Below are positions 9,472 to 18,936 of a stretch of 64,000 nt of DNA, piece after piece. The stretch covers positions 4,072 to 68,071 of the forward strand of contig CAMVLO010000015.1 of the NCBI GenBank assembly GCA_947168365.1, read 5' to 3'. Source of the DNA: UBA3824 sp017541145 (GTDB taxonomy: Bacteria > Bacteroidota > Bacteroidia > Bacteroidales > UBA3824). The notes below the pieces were generated by a model, which ran no database searches, was not told the DNA's origin, and worked only from the letters and a program-made list of their open reading frames with translations. Within the stretch, counting starts at the first letter, position 1; each line of letters starts with the position of its first letter. The position numbers and the translations under genes were made by a program.

Positions 9472-12400
9472 CTAAACGATAAGACCGGGCAATGAATTTA
9501 CAACATTTTGACCTGTAATGCCTTTCAAAAATGTTCCAAGATCCTGACGTTTAGGATTAAGAGCCACACCTTTTTCGATATGAGGCACAATCTCAATATA
9601 ATGAACGCCTTTGTACTCGGTATCGCACATCGTTGTACCGGCATCTTGCATATTTGCTTCAGGAATATTAGAGATGTCATCATAACGGATTCGTTTGCTG
9701 TCACGAATATCAATAAGTCCCGAAACAAGTTCGTCGCTGTCTTGCGCTATACTTGCATAAATCAGCTTCTTAGCAAAGTAACGGCGGAAAACATGTCCTT
9801 TTTCTTTTTGTAACAATTTACTTATGCTGACTTTGGATACTGCACCGTTTTCGTAAACAAGTATCAACCAATGTTCTTGCTCATCGTCGTGAATTGCAAG
9901 TTCCAACTTGTAATCGTCCTCACAATAATCATCGTCGTCAATAATTTTGTACTCGTTGTCACCAAAAATACAAAGATAAGCCACAACCGGAATAAAATCA
10001 TCTTCGTAAGAATGTAAAACATTTTTGCGTGTTCGGCTTGTTTGAATTTTCTCAACTTTCGGAGATTCTACAATGACTTTGCTTTTTACCGGTGCTACGG
10101 GTTGTACAGGCTGAACGACTTCAACCGGCACTTCCGGAATTTCATCTTTTGTTGTAAGATTATGATCTTTAGCCCATTGCTTGCGATTCTGAATAAAAAT
10201 CGGTAAATATTCTTTGTTGATTTTTCTACAAGATTTACCGATACGCTCGTAATAATCACCGCCAAGACTCACCGGATTAGGACACGGTGTAATCTCAATA
10301 ATCAAAACATGAGATTTTACTTTGTCGTCCCAACTTGTACGGACATAATGCGCTGCCTCTTGAGACAACTGTGTGGCTATCTGATTGTTAACATAATCTT
10401 CGTAATGGTCGGTATTGTTGTTGAACTGCTTGAATTTCAAATCCTCAGCAAGACCGAATTCGTAACCCTGATCGTTGACACCGAGATAAAGTTTTCCGCC
10501 CTCGGCATTAAGAAATGCACAAATCTCGCTGAGAATCTTGGTAGTTTGAGCAACAATATTGGCATGCATTGTATTTTCGGGATAAACGATACTGGTTTTG
10601 AACTCGGTATTGAAAGTTTCTTTACCGTAAAATTTCTTGTCAGTTTCGTTGCTGCGAAGTTTCAGAATACCGCGAATTTTGTTCAAAATACTGTCAGCCA
10701 TATCAAGACCACCGGCTTTTTTTATCATATTGTGAGACATCACCAACGATGCAAGATTCTGTAACTGAACGTCTTCACGATTCATACTGAGTTTATAAAG
10801 TTCGTCGTAATGTTCATCACTATTCAACCATGAAACAATTTTCATCTGGAGAAATTCCCGATGCAGAACACTGTCTTGAGAGAAACTTGAAACATGCTCT
10901 TGACAAAGCGCACTCAAACTCTCATCCGTAAATGTATTGTTGATAGCAAAATCATTAAGTAACTCAATCAAACTCAGGCGTTTGATATAATATTGTTCGC
11001 GATCGCTATTGATAATTTTTGAAATCACACGGCAAAACGAGATGTAATTGTATGCTTTGATATAATCGTTTTCGCAACTTGAATACGCTTCAATTATATT
11101 CATAAGTTCGTTAACATACGATGCGTCAATAACATCTATGGCATTATTTTCTTCCTCGTCTTCAGAGAAATAAACCTCGTTGTTAGCATAATTTTCCATA
11201 AGATTGTGGAACGCATCCGAAAGGCTGAACAGATTGTGCTCCACGTCATGAACATAAGTTGCGTTGATAAAAGGCGGATAACCGGGTTTCGGCTGGTAAA
11301 CTTCCACCACATTGCCCGGACGGAGAATATCGAGAGAAACACCGTCTTCCACGTCAACAGAAATCGAAAGTCCGTCGGTAGAGACAGCCGGCATACGTGT
11401 TGCGCCCTCTTTCGGATTCATAATTTGACAAACAATTCGGCTGTTGATATTGAATTTTTCATCACGGTATTCCTCCATGAAAGCAAAAATCAAATCTTTC
11501 ATCTTGAAAATATACTCACCGTCGTCATCCACAGACACTTCGGCACGAAATTTCAACGGACGACCGCCATATTCAAACGCTGCTACACTCAGGCTGCCGG
11601 GATAATACGGAACGATGTCTTCAATACTGATTTTACCTTTTGCATCGTCGTAACCTTCATCTACAACCATACATTCAAAAGCCGAATCACCGGGAAGTTT
11701 TCGTGTAATTATAATTGTAACCTCCGCACCTTCCAACAATCGTTTTACTACTTTTACAGGTTTTTCACGAACAGTATCGAAAATGGATTTGTTGATAAAA
11801 CTCCAAAGCTGCTTGTAATGACGGATAGAATTGGAATTGTCGCGCTGAATCTCCATGGCAGGCGACTCGCTGAGTTTCAATGTAAGATTATGCCACAATG
11901 CCTGTTTTGAAAATTGTGGAATATAACAATTATCGTTTGTAACATCGGCTGCCGAAATACTGATATTTCCGCTTTTGATAAGAATTTTTGCCTTTTCGGT
12001 ATTGTAACAAACCGAATCGGTATTTGCGTTCAAAACATCGGAAACTTGATTTGAAATGATATTCGCCAAAAGTTCAGAATCATCAGAATCAATTGAGTAT
12101 AAAGTATTAACATTGGAATCCGAAATAAGATTGAACAATGCTTCGTCAACAAGTTTCTGAGGTTCAAGAACATTCATTCTACTACAAAGTCTGTACAAAA
12201 TAGTACGATTGAGAGTAGCATCAAAAAGGCTGCTTTGTCCGCCGTCCGAAAGATTAAGCTGCATGATAAGAGCCTGAATCATAACCCGCACCGTTTCATT
12301 ATCAGAAATCAGCAAATCAGGACGTTTGTAATTTGTAGAGATGTAATATTCAAGAAGTTTTATCCAAAGAGTTCTGAAAGGTTTTCGTTTCCAAATAGCG

Positions 12401-13341
12401 ATGTTGTGACCTCTTAAAATATTAAGAATCCTCGGCATATTTTCATCCATGAGATCGAAATCGAGGAGAAAAATACAAAGCAGAATATAAAAATTTTTGT
12501 TGGGATGGTACAAGAAACAACTGGTATCCAAGCGACCAAGTATCGCATCAATTTCGCCTTTAGCATTACCTTTGTTAACAAAATCAATAGCGTAAGAGTA
12601 ATAACTTGTCTGCTCAATCATGTCAGAAAAACGGTTCTCGATAAGTGTTCGCTCGTTGATATCAGCACATTCATCAAGCATCATTGAGGATTCCAACGCA
12701 TTAAGAAGGTGCTCGCGAAGATTTTTCAAATTAGTAACCAACTCCTCGGACCCCATCCCTTCTGCCATTTTTACAAGCCATTTATGACACTCAGAATCAA
12801 AAAGATCAAGGTTAATATTATTATCCAAAAGTAAAAGCCTCAAGGACTCGTTGTTCCAAGGCGTATCGCCGATATAATCTTTCAAAATATTTTGAGTAAG
12901 CGAAAAACCGGAAGTATCAGCCAAAAGTTTTTGTACGAGTTCTACTTTTACACCTTTGGAATAAATGCCTGTAATTCTACATCTTAATATCGGAGTAAGA
13001 GCCGGATTCGGAACAAGCTCCTTGGCAATTTTGGCTGTAAAACCGTGCTCCTCCTGCAAAAGATGATAATCGGTAGCTGTTCGCTGGATTTTAAACTCGG
13101 CAACATCGCCTTTCTTATAAAACTCGCCTATCAAATATTCAAGATCTTGTTTTATATGAATACCTTCGCGGCTGTATTCTACTATACACCTCAACTCCGA
13201 AGGCGTATCAAGTTCGCGCTGATACGGCAATTGTGCTACTCTGTAAATTTTATCTTGGTACTCAACAACATACTCGTTGGACCCGTCATCTATTCTACAT
13301 ACTTTTACTAGAATAGTATCCTTTTGTTTTGAATTGTTCAT
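9472..13341 (-). CDS. Very large protein with C-terminal AlbA_2 (Schlafen-like) domain
   Basis: 1289 residues, apparently cytoplasmic. Residues 1-140 look like small beta-barrel or S1/OB-like segments. A long helical middle (about 160-430 and 760-900) resembles a helical-repeat scaffold. Near residues 905-1035 there is an AlbA_2 domain, seen as EFKTSIVYPEN, EICAFLNAEGGKLYLGVND and VLIIEITPCPNPV. The C-terminal 250 residues contain a Pro/Val-rich linker and another beta-rich region. AlbA_2 domains occur in Schlafen proteins and in putative transcription regulators, where they bind nucleic acid. Nothing here proves catalysis. It is a single gene with about 50 bases to the peptidase gene downstream. 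Confidence 0.7.
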   Translation of the reverse strand: MNNSKQKDTILVKVCRIDDGSNEYVVEYQDKIYRVAQLPYQRELDTPSELRCIVEYSREGIHIKQDLEYLIGEFYKKGDVAEFKIQRTATDYHLLQEEHGFTAKIAKELVPNPALTPILRCRITGIYSKGVKVELVQKLLADTSGFSLTQNILKDYIGDTPWNNESLRLLLLDNNINLDLFDSECHKWLVKMAEGMGSEELVTNLKNLREHLLNALESSMMLDECADINERTLIENRFSDMIEQTSYYSYAIDFVNKGNAKGEIDAILGRLDTSCFLYHPNKNFYILLCIFLLDFDLMDENMPRILNILRGHNIAIWKRKPFRTLWIKLLEYYISTNYKRPDLLISDNETVRVMIQALIMQLNLSDGGQSSLFDATLNRTILYRLCSRMNVLEPQKLVDEALFNLISDSNVNTLYSIDSDDSELLANIISNQVSDVLNANTDSVCYNTEKAKILIKSGNISISAADVTNDNCYIPQFSKQALWHNLTLKLSESPAMEIQRDNSNSIRHYKQLWSFINKSIFDTVREKPVKVVKRLLEGAEVTIIITRKLPGDSAFECMVVDEGYDDAKGKISIEDIVPYYPGSLSVAAFEYGGRPLKFRAEVSVDDDGEYIFKMKDLIFAFMEEYRDEKFNINSRIVCQIMNPKEGATRMPAVSTDGLSISVDVEDGVSLDILRPGNVVEVYQPKPGYPPFINATYVHDVEHNLFSLSDAFHNLMENYANNEVYFSEDEEENNAIDVIDASYVNELMNIIEAYSSCENDYIKAYNYISFCRVISKIINSDREQYYIKRLSLIELLNDFAINNTFTDESLSALCQEHVSSFSQDSVLHREFLQMKIVSWLNSDEHYDELYKLSMNREDVQLQNLASLVMSHNMIKKAGGLDMADSILNKIRGILKLRSNETDKKFYGKETFNTEFKTSIVYPENTMHANIVAQTTKILSEICAFLNAEGGKLYLGVNDQGYEFGLAEDLKFKQFNNNTDHYEDYVNNQIATQLSQEAAHYVRTSWDDKVKSHVLIIEITPCPNPVSLGGDYYERIGKSCRKINKEYLPIFIQNRKQWAKDHNLTTKDEIPEVPVEVVQPVQPVAPVKSKVIVESPKVEKIQTSRTRKNVLHSYEDDFIPVVAYLCIFGDNEYKIIDDDDYCEDDYKLELAIHDDEQEHWLILVYENGAVSKVSISKLLQKEKGHVFRRYFAKKLIYASIAQDSDELVSGLIDIRDSKRIRYDDISNIPEANMQDAGTTMCDTEYKGVHYIEIVPHIEKGVALNPKRQDLGTFLKGITGQNVVNSLPGLIV

Positions 13342-13459
13342 ATATCTAATTTTTTATTTTGCACAAATTAAATAAAAAATTTTGTAAATATGAAACGAAT
13401 TTCAAATAATAATATAAAAAAAAATAACAAAACAGCTCTAAAACCAAAATGTACAAATA

Positions 13460-14758
13460 TCAAGCATTTACAACAGGTCTGCTCACAAATTTCGGAAATT
13501 TCAGCACGATAGACAACACTGCTACAATCAACAAAATCAAAGGATAATAAAGATACATAATGATATCAACCGGCTGAGTGTTTGACAGTTGCGATGCTTG
13601 AAGCAATTGAGCACCGTATGGCAAAAGTCCTTGAGCAAAACACGAAAATGTATCCAAAATACTTGCAGCTTTGCGCGGATCGATATTGTATTTACGTGCA
13701 ATTTGCGCTGAAACAGTTCCGACAGTAAGTATTGCAATTGTATTGTTTGCTGTACAAATATTTGTAAGAACCACGAGCGAACCGATACAAAATTCGCCGC
13801 CGCGTTGTCCTGAAATTTTCGCTGTAACTTTCTGAGTGATATAGTCAATACCGCCGTTGTAACGGATAAGTTCCAACATACCGGCAGCCAACAATGATAC
13901 AATAATAAGTTCCGACATCCCGAGTATACCATCTCCCAGAGAATCAAGCAATTGAATACCATTGAAACTTCCTGTTAAAAGTCCGACTATGGCGGTTAAA
14001 AGAACTCCAACCGACAAAACAATCATCACACTTACGCCAAACAATGCTGAAACAAGTACAACGAAATATGGTAACACTTTGATATATTCGATGTTAGCAA
14101 CCTGCTCTACCGGTTTGATGTCAGCTCCTACAAAAAAGTAAATTACAAGCATAATCAGCGCAGCAGGAAAAACAATGAAAGCATTAGCCTTGAACTTGTC
14201 GGACATCTTACAGCCTTGAGTTTGAGTAGCTACCACGGTGGTATCCGATATAAAAGAAAGATTGTCACCGAAAAATGCACCACCAACCACAACAGCCGTA
14301 ATCATAGCCGGCTCAACTCCAATTTGTTCTGCAAGTCCCACAGCCACAGGAGTTAACGCTGCGATTGTACCAACCGAAGTTCCGATAGAAAGACTGATAA
14401 AACAAGCGGCAAGAAACAATCCCGGAATCACAAAAGACGCCGGCAAAAGCGACAATGTAAGATTAACAGTGGCATCCACCGCGCCCATCATTTTGGCGGA
14501 AGTTGCAAACGCTCCGGCAAGAATAAAAATCCAAATCATCAGCATTACATTCTTGTTGCCCGAGCCACGAGAAAATCGTGTAAGTCGCTGTTCTAAAGTA
14601 AGTCCACGTGTAATGGAAATTGCATAAACACAAGAAAGTAAAAATGCAACTGAAACCGGTACAGCATAAAAGTCTTTTAAAATAACCGAAAGTCCAAAGT
14701 ATACCAGTACAAAAAAAATAAGCGGTGTTAAAGCCCAAAAGTTAATCTTTTTTGTCAT
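13460..14758 (-). CDS. Na+/H+ antiporter, NhaC family
   Basis: 432 residues, almost entirely membrane-spanning (about 11-12 hydrophobic segments). Typical NhaC features include SIGTSVGTIAALTPVAVG, GGAFFGDNLSFISDTTVVAT and a second inverted-repeat half with TNICTANNTIAI. The family exchanges cytoplasmic Na+ for H+, or in some members malate/lactate. In a cell with a sodium-pumping NQR it would link the sodium and proton gradients. The gene is monocistronic: a -7 element lies 26 bases upstream, and the gene further upstream ends in a strong terminator. Confidence 0.87.
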   Translation of the reverse strand: MTKKINFWALTPLIFFVLVYFGLSVILKDFYAVPVSVAFLLSCVYAISITRGLTLEQRLTRFSRGSGNKNVMLMIWIFILAGAFATSAKMMGAVDATVNLTLSLLPASFVIPGLFLAACFISLSIGTSVGTIAALTPVAVGLAEQIGVEPAMITAVVVGGAFFGDNLSFISDTTVVATQTQGCKMSDKFKANAFIVFPAALIMLVIYFFVGADIKPVEQVANIEYIKVLPYFVVLVSALFGVSVMIVLSVGVLLTAIVGLLTGSFNGIQLLDSLGDGILGMSELIIVSLLAAGMLELIRYNGGIDYITQKVTAKISGQRGGEFCIGSLVVLTNICTANNTIAILTVGTVSAQIARKYNIDPRKAASILDTFSCFAQGLLPYGAQLLQASQLSNTQPVDIIMYLYYPLILLIVAVLSIVLKFPKFVSRPVVNA

Positions 14759-14783
14759 CTTATAATCAATTAATTTTCAGGCG

Positions 14784-14791
14784 CAAAATTA
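14784..14791 (-). promoter_or_regulatory. -7 element (TAATTTTG) for the NhaC gene
   Basis: Minus-strand TAATTTTG, 26 bases before the start codon of the antiporter. Confidence 0.55.
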
Positions 14792-14845
14792 AAAAAATAA
14801 ATTAGAATTTCTAATAACATAAAAATGCAAAATTACACAAAAAAA

Positions 14846-14877
14846 AGACCCTATGAAATTTTAAATTCATAGGGTCT
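14846..14877 (-). terminator. Intrinsic terminator after the two-repeat protein gene
   Basis: A long stem pairs AGACCCTATGAAATT with AATTCATAGGGTCT. On the minus strand it is followed by a run of T. It separates the repeat-protein gene from the antiporter gene. Confidence 0.85.
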
Positions 14878-14905
14878 ATAACAAAAATATAAAATGTTTG
14901 TAAAA

Positions 14906-15514
14906 TTATTGTGCTCCCCAGAACAATTTGATGTTGTTGTCAGCAAGTTTTGAATCATCAGCTTCGGCAACCTGAACCTTGATACCGAAATGATCCATAA
15001 ATGCTCTTTCAAACTCATCAATTGTAAAAGTAGGATCGATATAAACTTCGTCTGATTTGTCAGCAGTTGCGTCTTGACGAACATTAGCCAACAAAAGGTC
15101 ATCATCAACAAAATGATTCTGAGAATTGTAAACTCTCAATGTAAAACCGTAAAGTTCTTTGAAAGCCTCTTTCAAAGTTTTTACTTTCATTCTGCCGTCT
15201 ACTTTCAAAGTTTTGCCGGAAACAAGGATTGCGCTGTTGTCTGCAAGAGCAGAATCATCCGCAACTGCTACCTGAACTTTAATAGCAAATGCCTCCATGA
15301 AAGCTTTTTCAAATTCGTCAACAGTCCATTCTGGGTTAATTTCGCAAGCACCGGTTTTGGTGTTATCGTCTTGACGTACGTTTGCAAGAAGAAGTTCTTC
15401 GTCAACAAAATGATTCTGAGTGTTGTATACTCTCAATGAAAATCCAAAAGCTTTTTTGAAATTGGCTTTGAGAGTTTTTACTTTCATTCTGCCGTCAACT
15501 TTTAATCCTTCCAT
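14906..15514 (-). CDS. Uncharacterised two-repeat protein (internal tandem duplication of about 99 residues)
   Basis: 202 residues without signal peptide or membrane segment, made of two copies of one module. Each copy starts LKVDGRMKVKTLK, continues with FGFSLRVYN or YGFTLRVYN, QNHFVD and LLLANVRQD, and ends IKVQVA.ADDS.LADN. The second copy begins near residue 101. Single-module relatives occur widely in Bacteroidetes as uncharacterised proteins. The invariant basic KVDGRMKVKTLK segment may bind a partner or nucleic acid, but that is only a guess. The gene is followed by a strong terminator and no clear -7 element is seen upstream. Confidence 0.75.
   Translation of the reverse strand: MEGLKVDGRMKVKTLKANFKKAFGFSLRVYNTQNHFVDEELLLANVRQDDNTKTGACEINPEWTVDEFEKAFMEAFAIKVQVAVADDSALADNSAILVSGKTLKVDGRMKVKTLKEAFKELYGFTLRVYNSQNHFVDDDLLLANVRQDATADKSDEVYIDPTFTIDEFERAFMDHFGIKVQVAEADDSKLADNNIKLFWGAQ
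14930..15507 (-). repeat. Internal tandem duplication inside the 202-residue protein gene
   Basis: Two DNA segments of about 297 bases remain alike. For example ACTTTCATTCTGCCGTC occurs on the plus strand at 15183 and again at 15480. The shared spacing of 99 codons shows an in-frame gene-internal duplication. Confidence 0.8.
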
Positions 15515-15829
15515 AATTTAGGTAATTATTTTAATTGTTGCGCCTACTCTTTTATGGATTTTCGGCATACTCCGCTTTCCTATTGATTTTAAAACAGGGG
15601 CAAAATATTAACTATATTTGAAAAAAACAAATTTTTAACATTAATATTTTAATTTTTTATTTAGATTTTGCTTAATACAAATTCTCAATTCATTATTTTT
15701 TAGGATGTTAACATCTTACAAATCCGACTGTAAAAAAAAAGAAATGCGAAAATTATTTAATATGTTAAAAATTAAACAGTAAAGAGTAAAATATATAATT
15801 TTGCAGCGATTAAGTATAAGATAATTTCG
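15515..15829. other. Divergent intergenic region, 315 bases
   Basis: This A+T-rich region separates the two-repeat protein gene (minus) from the EamA transporter gene (plus). Besides the transporter -7 element at 15796, it holds a plus-strand TATATTTG at 15613-15620 with no ORF close behind. I see no ORF of useful length and no clear hairpin. Confidence 0.5.
15796..15803 (+). promoter_or_regulatory. -7 element (TAATTTTG) for the EamA transporter
   Basis: Plus-strand TAATTTTG, 26 bases before the ATG at 15830. No clear -33 box. Confidence 0.6.
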
Positions 15830-16780
15830 ATGAACACAAAATTAAAAGGAATACTCGCCGGTATCTTTGCAGCAGTATGTTACGGCACCAATCCGCTCGG
15901 AGCAAAGTTCATGCTTCAAGACGGTTTAAACAACATGTCTACAGTGTTTTACCGTTATGTTTTTGCGGTTCTGATACTCGCTGTAACATTAAAATTTTCA
16001 GGTCACAGTTTCAAAATTACAAAACGCGAACTCGGAATTACTGCATTTTTAGGATTTTTCTTTTCTCTCTCATCTCTAACACTTTACGCAAGTTTCAGCT
16101 ACATGGACGCCGGATTAGCCTCTACAATTTTGTTTTGTTATCCGGTAATGGTAGCAGTAATCATGGTATTGATGTTTCATGAAAAGCTGACTTTCAGCAC
16201 GATAGCCTCGTTGGGATTGGCGATTTCCGGAATAATGTTGCTCTCAAAAGGTAACAATTCGAGCACTTTGGGCGTAATACTTGTAATTTTATCGTCGTTA
16301 ACATACTCTGTGTACATCGTAAGTGTCAACAGATTGAAACTAAAACTTGACAATTTGCAACTGACATTTTGGGTTTCAGTGTTCGGACTTATTACAATAG
16401 CCTTGGCATCGCTCTTTGGCAGCAACAATCACTTGCAACCGCTACCAAGCATTGCATCAACAGGTTGGGCTTTCATGTTGGGACTTGTACCGACAGTTTT
16501 GTCATTGATATTCATGAACATCGCGATAAAAGAAGCGGGATCTACACCGGCGGCAATCATGGGTGCGTTAGAACCAGTAACAGCCGTTATGATCGGACAT
16601 TTTGTATTCGACGAAGCTTTTACAATAAAACTTCTCATCGGAATCATTTTGATTTTAACCGCCGTAATGCTCATCGTACTCAACAATGCCCGCGCCAAAA
16701 ACTCTCAAAACGAGATTGAACACTCTGATAATCAGCCGATTTTAGCAAAACAAACGGTAAAAACGAGGAGAAAAAAATAA
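15830..16780 (+). CDS. EamA/DMT-family transporter
   Basis: 316 residues with ten hydrophobic segments arranged as two EamA repeats (about 5-140 and 150-290). Typical features are the N-terminal AAVCYGTNPLGAKFML, the mid-protein LVILSSLTYSVYIVSVNRL and a second-repeat GSTPAAIMGALEPVTAVMIG. The C-terminal 25 residues are polar and end in a basic RRKK tail. The drug/metabolite transporter family exports amino acids, nucleotides or metabolites, and the substrate cannot be read from the sequence. It has its own promoter and terminator. Confidence 0.88.
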   Translation: MNTKLKGILAGIFAAVCYGTNPLGAKFMLQDGLNNMSTVFYRYVFAVLILAVTLKFSGHSFKITKRELGITAFLGFFFSLSSLTLYASFSYMDAGLASTILFCYPVMVAVIMVLMFHEKLTFSTIASLGLAISGIMLLSKGNNSSTLGVILVILSSLTYSVYIVSVNRLKLKLDNLQLTFWVSVFGLITIALASLFGSNNHLQPLPSIASTGWAFMLGLVPTVLSLIFMNIAIKEAGSTPAAIMGALEPVTAVMIGHFVFDEAFTIKLLIGIILILTAVMLIVLNNARAKNSQNEIEHSDNQPILAKQTVKTRRKK

Positions 16781-16816
16781 AAACAATATTTTCATACAGT
16801 ATAAACAAAAAACATA

Positions 16817-16857
16817 GTAAAACCTCCGCCGATTTTTTCTACCAACGGAGGTTTTAC
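16817..16857 (+). terminator. Intrinsic terminator after the EamA gene
   Basis: A perfect 12-base stem, GTAAAACCTCCG (16817-16828) against CGGAGGTTTTAC (16846-16857), with a 17-base loop. Confidence 0.8.
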
Positions 16858-16985
16858 ATCAAATTTTTACAAGTAATTTTTTTCATACTTTTCCAAATAT
16901 TATCTTTGTAAATAAATTTTCGTAAAAAAATACCTGCGAGACCGTTTTTTTATTCCAATTTATGATGTAGGAAAAATAATTTATA

Positions 16986-16993
16986 TATATTTG
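16986..16993 (+). promoter_or_regulatory. -7 element (TATATTTG) for the SpoIIE-type phosphatase
   Basis: Plus-strand TATATTTG, 36 bases before the ATG at 17030. Confidence 0.55.
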
Positions 16994-17029
16994 TAAAAAA
17001 ATCAAATTATTATGCTTTAGATAACAATT

Positions 17030-18868
17030 ATGAAAAAATACTATCCACTACTAAACCATGCCATCAAAGTAATGGTATTATCGACTATAATACTGATTGT
17101 AAGTATCATAAGTTACATCACATGGCAAAACCACCAACATAAAATTATCTCCAAAATTGCCAAGGAGGAACGAAAGAACATGACCGAAAGGATTTGGAAG
17201 GCGAAAACCGAAAACTACCAGTACGCAGTAAGGTTCAATTCGGCTTGGGACGACCTCAAAGACTTCTGCAACGGGAAAACAAATCCGGATTCGGCATGGC
17301 TTGAAGACAATATCGGCTATATGTTGGATGCATATTCGGCAGCAATGGTAGGAATCTTCGACAAAAACGGCAAAAAATTATACACAAAAATTGCCGATGA
17401 TTACCAAAATATTGATTTCTGTTCTCTTAACTTTCTTATTCTTTATGACAAATTCTTGGAGAACGGCACAAAAGAGTTTTTCTTACTGAAAGACAGCGTA
17501 TTGCTTGAATATTTCGGAGGAGCGATAACAACCTCAGCGGATAACAATCATCAACTACCGCCGCAAGGATTCTTGATGTTGGTCAGAGCAATTACACCGG
17601 AGGTTTTGGAGGATTTCAGAATATCACTCGGCGCACTTTACACAGGATTCAATAACAACGAAAAAGGCATTGCAACAGATGATAATAACATCGTAATTTT
17701 CCAACAATTAAACAATTACACGAATAATCACGAGGCCTACATGTGTTCGATTTTTGAAAACGAAGTAGAAAATTTCTTCGACAAAATGATTCCGGTCTTC
17801 GGAATTTTTGTACTGATGTGTTTGTTTTCGGCGGGCGCAACAATACTGTTTATGAAAAAGAAAATCATGAACCCGCTTTCCAAAATTTCAAAATCGTTGA
17901 ATGAGGCTAACCATAATGAAATTCAAGAACTTAAAAACGAGCCAAACGAGTTCGGACAAATTTCGGAAATGCTTGACAAATTCTACCAACAACAGGAAGA
18001 AATTGTTATGCAAAACGAAAAGTTGAAACAGCAAAGTGAGGAAATTATTGCAATCAACAACGATCTCAACATGCAGAAAAACCGTCTTGCCGAAACCAAC
18101 AATACTCTCACTGCGTCAATCAGTTACGCAAGCAGAATACAACGAGCGGCAGTAAGTTTGGAAGAAGATTTGGAAAAACTTTTTCCTGACAGTTTCGTGA
18201 TTTATATCCCGTGCGACATCGTTTCGGGCGACTGGTACAGAGTAGCAAACATCAGGGGACAGAAGATAATCGTAGAAGCCGATTGTACAGGTCACGGCGT
18301 TCCGGGAGCATTGCTCAGTATGTTGGGAATCAGTGCATTAAAAGATATTTTGAGCATAATGGATTCCTCCGGAGAAGAATTATTGCCGGGCGTAATTTTG
18401 GACAGAATGCGTAGCACTGTAAAAACCACATTGATAAAAAGTGTAGACGATTCGATGGAGATGAGCGACGGAATGGACATGACAATTGCGGTTTTTAATG
18501 AAGACTGTACAGCGATGAAATATGCGTCCGCAAACCAGTCTCTGCTTGTTTTGCGTGGAGACGAAGTTACAAGACTAAAAGGCGACAGAATGCCGGTGGG
18601 TAACTATTCAACGGAAAATAATTTTCAAACTTTTGATTTTGAATTGGTTAAAGGCGATAAACTTTTCTTTATGAGTGACGGTTACAAGGACCAGACCAAC
18701 CCCGATGCCAAGAAATTCAAGGGGAACCGTCTTGCGAAATGCCTTGTTGAAAACGACTCGCTTTCGATGCCCCGTCTCGGCAAACGCCTAATTGAAATCA
18801 TAACCGAATGGCGCGGAAATTCATTCCAATTGGATGATATTACGATGATTGGAGTTAAGGTGGAATAA
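17030..18868 (+). CDS. Membrane sensor with SpoIIE/PP2C-type serine phosphatase output
   Basis: 612 residues. A transmembrane segment at about 13-34 is followed by an extracytoplasmic sensor region to about 245. A second transmembrane segment lies at about 250-275, then a HAMP-like linker and a coiled coil (about 320-370, many Gln and Glu). The C-terminal 240 residues are a SpoIIE/PP2C phosphatase, seen as CDIVSGDWY, VEADCTGHGVPGALLSMLG, SDGMDMTIAVF and FFMSDGYKDQ, with the metal-binding aspartates in place. Such proteins dephosphorylate partner-switching anti-anti-sigma (STAS) proteins. No partner gene is adjacent, so its target is unknown. It is a single-gene unit. Confidence 0.88.
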   Translation: MKKYYPLLNHAIKVMVLSTIILIVSIISYITWQNHQHKIISKIAKEERKNMTERIWKAKTENYQYAVRFNSAWDDLKDFCNGKTNPDSAWLEDNIGYMLDAYSAAMVGIFDKNGKKLYTKIADDYQNIDFCSLNFLILYDKFLENGTKEFFLLKDSVLLEYFGGAITTSADNNHQLPPQGFLMLVRAITPEVLEDFRISLGALYTGFNNNEKGIATDDNNIVIFQQLNNYTNNHEAYMCSIFENEVENFFDKMIPVFGIFVLMCLFSAGATILFMKKKIMNPLSKISKSLNEANHNEIQELKNEPNEFGQISEMLDKFYQQQEEIVMQNEKLKQQSEEIIAINNDLNMQKNRLAETNNTLTASISYASRIQRAAVSLEEDLEKLFPDSFVIYIPCDIVSGDWYRVANIRGQKIIVEADCTGHGVPGALLSMLGISALKDILSIMDSSGEELLPGVILDRMRSTVKTTLIKSVDDSMEMSDGMDMTIAVFNEDCTAMKYASANQSLLVLRGDEVTRLKGDRMPVGNYSTENNFQTFDFELVKGDKLFFMSDGYKDQTNPDAKKFKGNRLAKCLVENDSLSMPRLGKRLIEIITEWRGNSFQLDDITMIGVKVE

Positions 18869-18905
18869 AAAAATCTCGTCAAAAAAGTTTTTCAGATTTT
18901 TTTAT

Positions 18906-18913
18906 TATTTTTG
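18906..18913 (+). promoter_or_regulatory. -7 element (TATTTTTG) for the DUF1703 gene
   Basis: Plus-strand TATTTTTG, 23 bases before the ATG at 18937, giving a very short leader. Confidence 0.6.
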
Positions 18914-18936
18914 CAGGAACTAAAATCACGGTCATT

